64,000 nt of DNA, from NCBI RefSeq assembly GCF_019793465.1, contig NZ_JAILYJ010000010.1, positions 186,001 through 250,000 of the forward strand, in the 5' to 3' direction. The position numbers and the translations under genes are program-made. This document shows, piece after piece, positions 44,804 through 52,627 of the stretch (positions are counted from its first letter, which is position 1; each line of letters begins with the position of its first letter). The stretch comes from Rhizobium croatiense (lineage in GTDB: Bacteria > Pseudomonadota > Alphaproteobacteria > Rhizobiales > Rhizobiaceae). The notes under the pieces were generated by a model. That model saw only the letters and a list, made by a program, of their open reading frames with translations. It ran no database searches and was not told where the DNA came from.

Positions 44804-45755
44804 CGTAGTGCACCCAGTAACGCGAGGTCAGGAAGGAGAAGGCGGTGAAGATCGCGATGATCACCACCAGGATCCAGGCGAGCGCCGAGGCATAGCCCAT
44901 GCGGAAATTGCCGAAGGCTTCCTGATAGAGGTAAAGCGTGTAGAACAGCGTCGAATTGATCGGACCGCCGGTGCCGCCTGAGATGATGAAGGCCGGAGTG
45001 AAGGCCTTGAAAGCTTCGATCGTCTGGACGACGGCGTTGAAGAAAATCACCGGCGTCAGAAGCGGCAGCGTGATCTTGTAGAATTGCCGGAATTTCGAGG
45101 CGCCGTCGAGGCTGGCCGCCTCATACATGTCCTGCGGGATCTGGCGCAGGCCGGCGAGGAAGATGATCATCGGCGAACCGAACTGCCAGACCGAGAGCGC
45201 CACCAGCGTATAGATCGAATAATTCGGATGGGAGATCCAGCTCGGCCCCTCGATGCCGATCCGGGCGAGTGCGGCATTGACGAGACCATCGCTGGCGAAG
45301 AGCTGGCGCCAGAGAACGGCGATCGCCACGCTGCCGCCCAGCAATGAGGGCAGGTAAAAGATGGCGCGATAAAAGGTCAGCCCACGCAGGCCGCGGTTCA
45401 GCGCCATGGCGACCAGCAAAGCAAAGGTCAGCTTGAACGGCACGGAGAAGACGACATAGGTCAGGGTGACATGCATGGCGGCCGAGAATTTCGGATCCGC
45501 CGTGGCGATGCGCACGTAATTCGCAATTCCCACCCATCGCGGCGACTGGAGCATGTCGAAGTCGGTGAAGGAGAGGTAGAGCGAAATCAGGGCCGGCCCG
45601 AGCGTCAGCCCGAAAAAGCCGGCAAGCCATGGCAGAAGGAAGAGATAGCCGGGAGCATTGGCATTCCAGAGACGCCGGAAGCGTCCTTCGGCCACGGCCC
45701 CCTGATATCTTTCCACATTTATGGCCCCTGCGGGCGTGCGCATCGCATTGCTCAT
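44796..45755 (-). CDS. Carbohydrate ABC transporter permease (MalF-like)
   Basis: This 319-residue CUT1 permease has six transmembrane helices and the EAA loop MYEAASLDGASKFRQFYKITLPLLTP (in parts, around residue 215). The N-terminus (residues 1-35) is cytoplasmic and followed by the first helix FLLPWLAGFFGLTLG. It forms the membrane channel with the MalG-like subunit encoded next. Confidence 0.93.
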   Translation of the reverse strand: MSNAMRTPAGAINVERYQGAVAEGRFRRLWNANAPGYLFLLPWLAGFFGLTLGPALISLYLSFTDFDMLQSPRWVGIANYVRIATADPKFSAAMHVTLTYVVFSVPFKLTFALLVAMALNRGLRGLTFYRAIFYLPSLLGGSVAIAVLWRQLFASDGLVNAALARIGIEGPSWISHPNYSIYTLVALSVWQFGSPMIIFLAGLRQIPQDMYEAASLDGASKFRQFYKITLPLLTPVIFFNAVVQTIEAFKAFTPAFIISGGTGGPINSTLFYTLYLYQEAFGNFRMGYASALAWILVVIIAIFTAFSFLTSRYWVHYDD

Positions 45756-45761
45756 ACGGGA

Positions 45762-47048
45762 TCAGCCTCGTGCGAGAATCTGCGTAATTTCAGTGACCAG
45801 CTGTTTGCCGCCGTCGGCGGGAGACAGCTGTCCGAAACCGACCTGTTCGGCAATGTTTCGCAGCATCAGCTCGCCTTCACCGGCACCGGCCGGCGGCGGC
45901 GGCGGCAATTTGCCGGCAAGATCGCCGAGACCGCTGACATAGGCCAATGCCACCTTGCCGTTCTCATCGAGCTTCGCCGCGACGACCTCGCGCATGGCGG
46001 CCGATTCCGGAATGCCGCGTTCGACATCCAGGAGCAGCACTGCTTCCGGATTCTTGACGAAGAAATTGACATAGTCCACGGCTAGGTCGATCGCTTTCGA
46101 CTGGGCCGATACCGAGAAGAACATCGAAGGCTTACGATAGTGACCGCCCTTCGAATCCGGCTTGACGCGCATGTAATTGGTGAGCGCCAGCTTATCCTTG
46201 TTCATTGCCTGATAGGCGACGAACTGGTTGGAATGGGCGAAACCGGCGGCCGATTTGCCGAGCGACACCGTGTTGGTTTCGATATCATTCTTGTCGAGAG
46301 CCTGGATATCGGCGGGAACGCAGGCGCCCGCCTCACGGAACTTCGCCCACATGTCGTACCATTCCGATGCATCCTCCACACCGAAACCGATCTTGCCGTC
46401 GGCGGTATAGAGCGCCTTGCCGCGTTGACGCAGCCAGTTCTCGAACAGCGGTTCAGCGCCGCTGCCGTCGGCTATACCGAACATGCCCTTGCGCTTACCG
46501 GCCTTCGTGATCTCCGCACCCATGCGGGCGAATTCATCCCAGGTGGTCGCCTGCGTCGGCAGATCGACGCCGGCCTCCTTGAAGGCGGTGGTGTTCAGCA
46601 CCGTCGCGGCGGAATTGGCGCCGAGGCTGACGCCATAAAGATGGCCGTCGACGCTGCCGCCTTCGATCTGGGCCTTGTCGAAATCGTCGAGGTTGAGCTT
46701 GGCTGGCATATAGGATTCGAGCGGGGCGAGCGCACCACGCCGTGCATATTGGACGATATAACGATAGTCCATCTGGATGACGTCGGGCGCGTTGCGGCCC
46801 GCGACCTGGGTCGCAAGGCGCGGCCAGTAATCGCCCCAACCCAGAAATTCGCCAGTAATCGACGTCCCCGGATTCTTGGTCTGATAGAGCTGCGACACCT
46901 TGTTGGTGCGGTCGGCGCGCGGCTGCGAGCCCCACCACAGGAGACGCAGGCGCTTTTCCTGGGCCAAGGCGCTGGTGCCGAGCGCCGAGAGCGACAGAAG
47001 TGCTGCGCCGCCGGCCACGAAATTACGTCTGTTTACACGCAGAGTCAT
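45762..47048 (-). CDS. Sugar ABC transporter substrate-binding protein (Tat signal)
   Basis: This 428-residue periplasmic binding protein starts at 47048, preceded by GGAGGAGAAAAAA. The N-terminus NRRNFVAGGAALLSLSALG then LAQEKR is a twin-arginine-like signal peptide. The mature part is a cluster-B extracellular sugar-binding protein, starting LRLLWWGSQPRADRT. It is a clear paralogue of the protein at 56675 (shared motifs WWGS, YWPRLATQ/YWTKLATQ, NWLRQRGKAL/WLRQRGKSL, VERGIP/VERGVP). It heads the importer operon; its promoter carries the operator at 47109. Confidence 0.93.
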   Translation of the reverse strand: MTLRVNRRNFVAGGAALLSLSALGTSALAQEKRLRLLWWGSQPRADRTNKVSQLYQTKNPGTSITGEFLGWGDYWPRLATQVAGRNAPDVIQMDYRYIVQYARRGALAPLESYMPAKLNLDDFDKAQIEGGSVDGHLYGVSLGANSAATVLNTTAFKEAGVDLPTQATTWDEFARMGAEITKAGKRKGMFGIADGSGAEPLFENWLRQRGKALYTADGKIGFGVEDASEWYDMWAKFREAGACVPADIQALDKNDIETNTVSLGKSAAGFAHSNQFVAYQAMNKDKLALTNYMRVKPDSKGGHYRKPSMFFSVSAQSKAIDLAVDYVNFFVKNPEAVLLLDVERGIPESAAMREVVAAKLDENGKVALAYVSGLGDLAGKLPPPPPAGAGEGELMLRNIAEQVGFGQLSPADGGKQLVTEITQILARG

Positions 47049-47108
47049 TTTTTTCTCCTCCAAAGGGAAGCGCCTCCACACGCTTCCAAACCAGTTTTGC
47101 TTGCGCAA

Positions 47109-47154
47109 ATAACTAATTGGTTACAAGCTACGAGCAAAGCGGCAAGCCTGTCAA
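47109..47154 (-). promoter_or_regulatory. Promoter-operator of the importer operon
   Basis: On the minus strand TTGACA (47154-47149) is followed after 24 bases by GTAACCAATTAGTTATT (47124-47108). The palindrome core is AACT-AATT-GGTT at 47111-47122 on the plus strand. The same TTGACAGGCTYGCCGCT start and the same 24-base distance occur in front of the operator at 48043. It lies 61 bases upstream of the binding-protein start. Confidence 0.7.
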
Positions 47155-47167
47155 GCGGTGTCGGTTA

Positions 47168-47214
47168 GAGCATGATGGCGAAAAGCCTCGACGGTTTCAG
47201 GCGACGCCATGCTC
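47168..47214 (+). repeat. Palindromic intergenic repeat, copy D
   Basis: GAGCATGATGGCG (47168-47180) and CGCCATGCTC (47205-47214) form palindromic ends with a short internal variation; the core GACGGTTTCAGGCGAC aligns with the GCGGTTT core of copies A-C. It lies between the importer promoter and tetR. Confidence 0.65.
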
Positions 47215-47311
47215 CGACCCTTCTGTTGCGGCGGGCCGCCCTTCAAAATCGGTTTTTACAATTTCGCACCGAAGGCTTATGAGCGCAACACGTGAAGACA
47301 GGGGTGGAGCG

Positions 47312-47989
47312 ATGAACGACAGCGGGGGAAACAGGGAAAAGAAGCAGGCCCGGCGACCGTCGACAGAACGGACAGCCCAACGCGATCCGGAGCGGACACG
47401 CGCGGCGATCCTCGAAGCGGCAACCCGGGAATTCGCCGAAAACGGCATGGGCGGCGCCCGGGTCGACGCCATCGCCGAACGGGCCGGCACCAACAAACGC
47501 ATGCTTTATCATTATTTCGGCGACAAGGAGCAGCTCTACCTCAAAGTGCTCGAGGAAGCCTATGTCGGCATCCGCACCGCCGAACGCGCGCTGCATATCG
47601 GCGACCGCAGCCCGGAGGAAGGCATCAGCGAATTGGCGCTCTTCACCTGGCGCTATTTCCTTCAGCACCCGGAATTCCTGAGCCTGCTCGGCACGGAAAA
47701 CCTGCATCGCGCCCGGTGGCTGCGCCAGTCCGTCCGGCTCAAGGAACTGCATTCGCACCTGATCGGCGAGCTATCCCAAGTGCTCGAGCAGGGCAAGAAA
47801 CAGGGCGTCTTCATCGAGACGGCCGATCCGCTGCATGTTTACCTGACGATCGCCTCGCTCGGCTATTTCTACCTTTCCAACCAATTCACGCTTTCGACGA
47901 TCTTCGGCCGCGACCTGATCGAGCCGGCCAATCTCAATGCCTGGGAAAAGCATATCGTTCACGTGACGCTCGCCTCGATCAGGCGCTGA
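47312..47989 (+). CDS. TetR family transcriptional regulator
   Basis: This 225-residue regulator has a charged N-terminal extension of about 30 residues, then the TetR helix-turn-helix RAAILEAATREFAENG and ARVDAIAERAGTNKRMLYHYFGDKEQLY, and an all-helical ligand domain. The start at 47312 is chosen for the GGTGGAG site just upstream. A second ATG at 47279 would add 11 residues. It lies between the importer promoter and the Gfo/Idh operon, both of which carry the same palindrome, so it is the likely repressor of both. Confidence 0.9.
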   Translation: MNDSGGNREKKQARRPSTERTAQRDPERTRAAILEAATREFAENGMGGARVDAIAERAGTNKRMLYHYFGDKEQLYLKVLEEAYVGIRTAERALHIGDRSPEEGISELALFTWRYFLQHPEFLSLLGTENLHRARWLRQSVRLKELHSHLIGELSQVLEQGKKQGVFIETADPLHVYLTIASLGYFYLSNQFTLSTIFGRDLIEPANLNAWEKHIVHVTLASIRR

Positions 47990-48012
47990 ATAGCGAAAGC
48001 AGGATTTGACTC

Positions 48013-48058
48013 TTGACAGGCTCGCCGCTCTTCTGCCATCAAGTAACCGTTTAGTTAC
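48013..48058 (+). promoter_or_regulatory. Promoter-operator of the Gfo/Idh-DUF993 operon
   Basis: TTGACA (48013-48018) is followed after 24 bases by the palindrome GTAACCGTTTAGTTAC (48043-48058), with half-sites AACC and AGTT and four bases between them. A likely -10 CATCAA (48037-48042) lies directly before the operator, so binding would block transcription. It is a close twin of the importer promoter. Confidence 0.7.
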
Positions 48059-48120
48059 CGGCTTGGGAGGGCCGGGCCAGGACGCCCGCTCCCGCCGCAA
48101 AAGATTGCAGGGAGGAAAAA

Positions 48121-49269
48121 ATGGCACGCTTGGGGATCATCTTGCACGGCGTCACCGGCCGCATGGGTTACAACCAGCATCTGGTGCGCTCGATTCTGGC
48201 CTTCCGCGACCAAGGCGGCATCACACTGAAATCGGGCGAGAAACTTGAGATCGACCCGATCATCGTCGGCCGCAACGGCGCCAGGATGGAAGAGCTGGCG
48301 ATGAAGCATAACATCAAACGCTGGTCGACCGATCTCGATGCTGCGCTGGCCAATCCCGACGACACGGTCTTCTTCGACGCCGGCACGACGCTGATGCGCG
48401 CCGAGCTTCTGTCCAGGGCGCTCGACGCCGGCAAGCACGTCTACTGCGAAAAGCCGATTTCCGACGATCTGCAGGTGGCGATCGATCTCGCCCGCAAGGC
48501 GCGGCGTTCCGGGCTCAAGCATGGCGTCGTGCAGGACAAGCTCTTCCTGCCCGGCCTGCGCAAACTGGCGCTGCTCAGGGATTCCGGCTTTTTCGGGAAG
48601 ATCCTCTCGGTGCGCGGCGAATTCGGCTACTGGGTTTTCGAGGGCGATTGGGGCGTGCCGGCGCAGCGTCCCTCCTGGAACTATCGCAAGGGCGATGGCG
48701 GCGGCATCATCCTCGACATGCTCTGCCACTGGCGCTACGTGCTCGACAATCTTTTCGGCGAAGTCAAAGCTGTCTCCTGCCTCGGCGCCACGCATATTCC
48801 GCGCCGCATCGACGAGCTTGGCAAGCCCTATGACTGCGACACCGACGATGCGGCCTATGCGACCTTCGAACTCGAAGGCGGCGTGATCGCCCAGGTCAAT
48901 TCCTCCTGGGCGGTGCGTGTGCGCCGCGACGATCTCGTCACCTTCCAGGTCGACGGCACCCATGGTTCGGCCGTCGCCGGCCTGACGAAATGCTGGAGCC
49001 AGCACCGCGTGAACACGCCGAAGCCGGTCTGGAACCCGGACCAACCGCAGACGATCGACTTCTACAAGACCTGGGACGAGGTTCCGGATACGCAGGCCTT
49101 CGACAACGGCTTCAAGGCGCAATGGGAAATGTTCATCCGCCATGTCGTCGAAGATGCGCCGTGGCCCTATGGCCTGGAAGCCGGCGCCAAGGGCGTGCAG
49201 CTGGCCGAGCTCGGCCTGAAATCCTGGGCCGAACGCCGCTGGCTCGACGTTCCCGCACTGGAGTTCTGA
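48121..49269 (+). CDS. Gfo/Idh/MocA family oxidoreductase I (TetR cluster)
   Basis: This 382-residue NAD(P)-binding protein begins RLGIILHGVTGRMGYNQHLVRS, a Rossmann motif with an unusual glycine spacing, and has CEKPISDDLQVAIDLA with the family lysine. The region WNYRKGDGGGIILDMLCHWRYVLD in the catalytic domain has the expected Asp and His. The start is ATG with GGGAGGAAAAA upstream. It begins the four-gene forward operon whose promoter carries a TetR-type operator. The substrate is probably a sugar or sugar derivative. Confidence 0.9.
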   Translation: MARLGIILHGVTGRMGYNQHLVRSILAFRDQGGITLKSGEKLEIDPIIVGRNGARMEELAMKHNIKRWSTDLDAALANPDDTVFFDAGTTLMRAELLSRALDAGKHVYCEKPISDDLQVAIDLARKARRSGLKHGVVQDKLFLPGLRKLALLRDSGFFGKILSVRGEFGYWVFEGDWGVPAQRPSWNYRKGDGGGIILDMLCHWRYVLDNLFGEVKAVSCLGATHIPRRIDELGKPYDCDTDDAAYATFELEGGVIAQVNSSWAVRVRRDDLVTFQVDGTHGSAVAGLTKCWSQHRVNTPKPVWNPDQPQTIDFYKTWDEVPDTQAFDNGFKAQWEMFIRHVVEDAPWPYGLEAGAKGVQLAELGLKSWAERRWLDVPALEF

Positions 49270-49272
49270 CCC

Positions 49273-50436
49273 GTGACGACGATCAATCTCCCCCTCGACG
49301 GCAAGATCGTCCCCTATACGCTGACCGGCACGCCGATCGAACTGAAGAAGCGCGACGCCACGAGCTTCCCGCGCATCGCTTTTGCCGCCGCCCATGTCGT
49401 CGCCGACCCGCTCGCCGACAACGATCCATGGCTGACGCCGGCGATCGACTGGGAGCGGACGCTGGCCTTCCGTCATCGGCTCTGGGATCTCGGCCTTGGG
49501 GTCGCGGAAGCCATGGATACGGCGCAGCGCGGCATGGGCCTCGGCTGGCCGGAAGCGCGTGACCTCATCCGCCGGGCGCTTGGCGAAGCCGCCGGCCGCA
49601 AGGATGCATTGATTGCCTGCGGCGCCGGCACCGACCACCTGATACCCGGCCCTGAGGTGACGATCGACACGATCCTCAAGGCCTATGAGGAGCAGATCGA
49701 AACGGTCGAGGCGGCCGGCGGCCGCATCATCCTGATGGCAAGCCGGGCGCTTGCCGTCGTCGCCAGGAGCCCGGACGATTATGTCAGGGTCTATGACCGC
49801 ATCCTTCGCCAGGTCAAGGAGCCGGTCATCATCCACTGGCTCGGCGAAATGTTCGATCCGGCGCTTCAGGGTTACTGGGGCAATGGCGACCACCTGAAGG
49901 CGATGGAAACCTGCCTCGAGGTGATCGAGGCCAATGCGGCAAAGGTCGACGGCATCAAGATCTCTCTTCTGTCGAAGGAGAAGGAAGTGGCGATGCGCCG
50001 CCGGCTGCCGAAAGGCGTGCGCATGTATACCGGCGACGACTTCAACTATGCCGAATTGATCGCCGGCGACGAAGAGGGCCATTCCGACGCACTGCTCGGC
50101 ATTTTCGATGCGATCGCGCCGGCAGCGTCGGCCGCGCTCGACGCGCTCGGCCGCAAGAGCAATCACGAATTCTTCGATCTGCTCGAGCCGACGGTGCCGC
50201 TGTCGCGTCACATCTTCAAGGCACCGACCCGCTTCTACAAGACCGGGGTCGTCTTCCTCGCCTATCTCAACGGTCTGCAGGATCATTTCGTCATGGTCGG
50301 CGGCCAACAAAGCACGCGGTCGCTCACGCATCTGGCCGAACTCTTCCGCCTGGCCGACAAGGCGCGGGTTCTGGCCGATCCGGAACTTGCAGCGGCGCGC
50401 ATGCGCCAAGTGCTTGCTATCCACGGCATTCACTGA
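49273..50436 (+). CDS. DUF993 (dihydrodipicolinate-synthase-like) protein
   Basis: This 387-residue protein begins with GTG 3 bases after the preceding stop. It belongs to DUF993, described as a dihydrodipicolinate synthase/aldolase-like TIM barrel. ERTLAFRHRLWDLGLGVAEAMDTAQRGMGL (in parts) and VKVDGIKISLLSKEKEVAMRRR show the family pattern; the lysine in DGIKISLL could be the Schiff-base lysine (inference, by analogy with DapA-type enzymes). No reaction is firmly assigned to this family as far as I know. Its setting between Gfo/Idh genes and an isomerase-like gene suggests cleavage or condensation of an oxidised sugar. Confidence 0.85.
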   Translation: MTTINLPLDGKIVPYTLTGTPIELKKRDATSFPRIAFAAAHVVADPLADNDPWLTPAIDWERTLAFRHRLWDLGLGVAEAMDTAQRGMGLGWPEARDLIRRALGEAAGRKDALIACGAGTDHLIPGPEVTIDTILKAYEEQIETVEAAGGRIILMASRALAVVARSPDDYVRVYDRILRQVKEPVIIHWLGEMFDPALQGYWGNGDHLKAMETCLEVIEANAAKVDGIKISLLSKEKEVAMRRRLPKGVRMYTGDDFNYAELIAGDEEGHSDALLGIFDAIAPAASAALDALGRKSNHEFFDLLEPTVPLSRHIFKAPTRFYKTGVVFLAYLNGLQDHFVMVGGQQSTRSLTHLAELFRLADKARVLADPELAAARMRQVLAIHGIH

Positions 50437-50466
50437 TCTCAGGCATGGCAATGGGAGGGGAATGAG

Positions 50467-51297
50467 ATGCAGGTCGAAGGACTTTCGATCAATCTGGCGA
50501 CGATCCGCGAGCAATGCGGCTTTGCCGAAGCGGTCGATATCTGCCTGAAGCACGGCATCACCTCGATCGCGCCCTGGCGCGACCAGGTCGCCAAGGCCGG
50601 TCTCGACGAGGCGGTCAGGATCGTCAAATCGAACGGCATCAAGCTGACCGGCCTTTGCCGAGGCGGCTTCTTTCCGGCGGCAAACGAGGCCGACTGGCAA
50701 AAGAACCTCGACGACAACAGGCGGGCGATTGATGAGGCGGCAGCGTTTTCCGCCGACTGCCTGGTGCTTGTCGTCGGCGGGCTGCCTGATAGTTCCAGGG
50801 ATATCGTCGCGGCGCGCCAGATGGTGTTCGACGGCGTCGCCGCCGTGCTGCCGCATGCGCAGGCTGCTGGCGTCAAGCTCGCCATCGAGCCGCTGCATCC
50901 GATGTATGCCGCCGATCGGGCCTGCGTGAACACGCTCGGCCAAGCGCTCGACATGTGCGAAGCCCTCGGCGAGGATGTCGGTGTCGCGATCGACGTCTAC
51001 CACGTCTGGTGGGACCCCGATCTTGCCAATCAGATCGCCCGCGCCGGCCGGATGAAACGGATCTTTGCCCATCACATCTGCGACTGGCTGGTGCCGACCA
51101 AGGACATGCTGCTCGACCGCGGCATGATGGGCGATGGCGTCATCGACCTCAAGGGCATAAGACGGATGATCGAGGCGGCGGGCTTCTTCGGGGCGCAGGA
51201 GGTGGAGATCTTCTCGGCCGAGACCTGGTGGAAACGCCCGGCCGACGAGGTGATCGCCACCTGCGTCGAGCGCTTCCGCAGCTGCTGCCAGATCTGA
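50467..51297 (+). CDS. Sugar phosphate isomerase/epimerase-like TIM-barrel protein
   Basis: This 276-residue AP-endonuclease-2/xylose-isomerase-like protein has the order GITSIAPWRDQVAKAG, LAIEPLHPMYAADRAC, VGVAIDVYHVWWDPD, IFAHHICDW and AQEVEIFSAETWW. The Glu in IEPLHP, Asp in IDVYHVWWDP, His in HICDW and Glu in VEIFS match the metal-ligand positions of the fold. Possible activities include epimerisation, isomerisation, or cleavage of a 3-keto sugar. It follows DUF993 in the same operon. Confidence 0.88.
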   Translation: MQVEGLSINLATIREQCGFAEAVDICLKHGITSIAPWRDQVAKAGLDEAVRIVKSNGIKLTGLCRGGFFPAANEADWQKNLDDNRRAIDEAAAFSADCLVLVVGGLPDSSRDIVAARQMVFDGVAAVLPHAQAAGVKLAIEPLHPMYAADRACVNTLGQALDMCEALGEDVGVAIDVYHVWWDPDLANQIARAGRMKRIFAHHICDWLVPTKDMLLDRGMMGDGVIDLKGIRRMIEAAGFFGAQEVEIFSAETWWKRPADEVIATCVERFRSCCQI

Positions 51298-51339
51298 TTT
51301 TCAGTATTTGTTTCATCACGCATGCAGGAGAATCATTCG

Positions 51340-52617
51340 ATGGAGAAACGCCGTTTTGCCCTGATCGGCACCGGAAACCGCGGCACGACCATGTGGGGCA
51401 AGGACCTGCTTGCCGGCTGGCGCGAACATGTCGACCTGACCGCCATCGTCGAGAAGAACTCGCTGCGCGGCGAGCGCGCCCGCAACATGATCGGCAGCAA
51501 TGCGCCGCTTTATGAAAACATCGATTCCATGCTCGCCGAGCAGAAGCCGGATCTGGTCATCGTCTGCACGCCCGACCAGACGCATGACGATATCATCGTG
51601 CGGGCGCTGGAATCCGGCATCGACGTCATCACCGAAAAGCCGATGACCACCTCGATCGAGAAAATTCGCCGGATTCTCGACGCCGAAAAGCGCACCGGCC
51701 GCCGGGTCGACGTGTCGTTCAACTATCGCTATGCGCCGACGGCGGCCAGGATCAAGGAACTGCTCAATGCCGGCGAGATCGGCCGGGTGACCTCCGTCGA
51801 TTTCCATTGGTATCTCAACACCAAGCACGGCGCCGACTACTTCCGCCGCTGGCATGCCTATACGGAAAATTCCGGCAGCCTGTTCGTCCACAAGGCGACC
51901 CACCATTTCGATCTCCTGAACTGGTATCTCGACAGCGATCCAGAAGCCGTGACGTCCTTCGCCGATCTGCAGAACTACGGCCGCAAGGGGCCGTTCCGCG
52001 GGCCGCGCTGCAAGCTCTGTCCGCACGCGCATGAATGCGACTACTATCTCGATCTCGAAGCCGACCCTTTTCTCGATCAGCTTTACGAGGACCCGTCGAA
52101 GATCGACGGCTATTTCCGCGACGGCTGCGTTTTCCGCGAGGATATCGATATTCCCGACACGATGGTGGTGTCGCTCCGCTACCGCAACAACGTCCATGTC
52201 TCCTATTCGCTGAACACCTTCCAGCCAATCGAGGGCCATCACCTTGCCTTCAATGGCACGAAGGGCCGTATCGAAATCCGCCAGTATGAGGCCCAGCCCT
52301 GGGAACAGCCGAAGGAGGACACTATTCTTCTCATCCGCAATTTCCCGAATGACAGGCAAGCCGTCGAGCGGATCGTCGTCCCGCATTTCACCGGCGGCCA
52401 TTACGGCGGCGACGACCGCATGCGCAACATGATCTTCAAACCCGATATGGAAGACAGGCTCGGCCAGCGCGCCGGCACGCGGGCCGGCGCCATGTCCGTG
52501 CTCTGCGGCATTGCCGCGCTGACGAGTTCACGCACCGGCAAGGTGGTCGAAATCGCCGAGCTGATGCCCGAACTTGCCAATGACGGCTCACCCAATTCGC
52601 TGAGGACACCGCGCTGA
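51340..52617 (+). CDS. Gfo/Idh/MocA family oxidoreductase II (TetR cluster)
   Basis: This 425-residue oxidoreductase begins MEKRRFALIGTGNRGTTMWG with a Rossmann glycine motif. TEKPMTTSIEKIRRIL carries the conserved lysine and the C-terminal domain has HKATHHFDLLNWYLDSDPEAV. A cluster of four cysteine/histidine residues (CKLCPHAHECD) occurs near residues 227-237 and could bind zinc, which is not usual for the family. The start ATG at 51340 has AGGAG nine bases before it; the ATG at 51322 lacks a site. It is the last gene of the forward operon. Confidence 0.9.
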   Translation: MEKRRFALIGTGNRGTTMWGKDLLAGWREHVDLTAIVEKNSLRGERARNMIGSNAPLYENIDSMLAEQKPDLVIVCTPDQTHDDIIVRALESGIDVITEKPMTTSIEKIRRILDAEKRTGRRVDVSFNYRYAPTAARIKELLNAGEIGRVTSVDFHWYLNTKHGADYFRRWHAYTENSGSLFVHKATHHFDLLNWYLDSDPEAVTSFADLQNYGRKGPFRGPRCKLCPHAHECDYYLDLEADPFLDQLYEDPSKIDGYFRDGCVFREDIDIPDTMVVSLRYRNNVHVSYSLNTFQPIEGHHLAFNGTKGRIEIRQYEAQPWEQPKEDTILLIRNFPNDRQAVERIVVPHFTGGHYGGDDRMRNMIFKPDMEDRLGQRAGTRAGAMSVLCGIAALTSSRTGKVVEIAELMPELANDGSPNSLRTPR

Positions 52618-52627
52618 CGCTAAAGCG

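Noticed and set aside
47117..47311. An extended N-terminus of the TetR gene
   Set aside because: The upstream residues pass through repeat copy D and lack TetR character; a good ribosome binding site supports the start at 47312.
48055..51075. A 1006-codon minus-strand frame across the Gfo/Idh, DUF993 and isomerase-like genes
   Set aside because: It spans three well-supported genes in antisense and has no domain; long shadow frames are common at this GC content.
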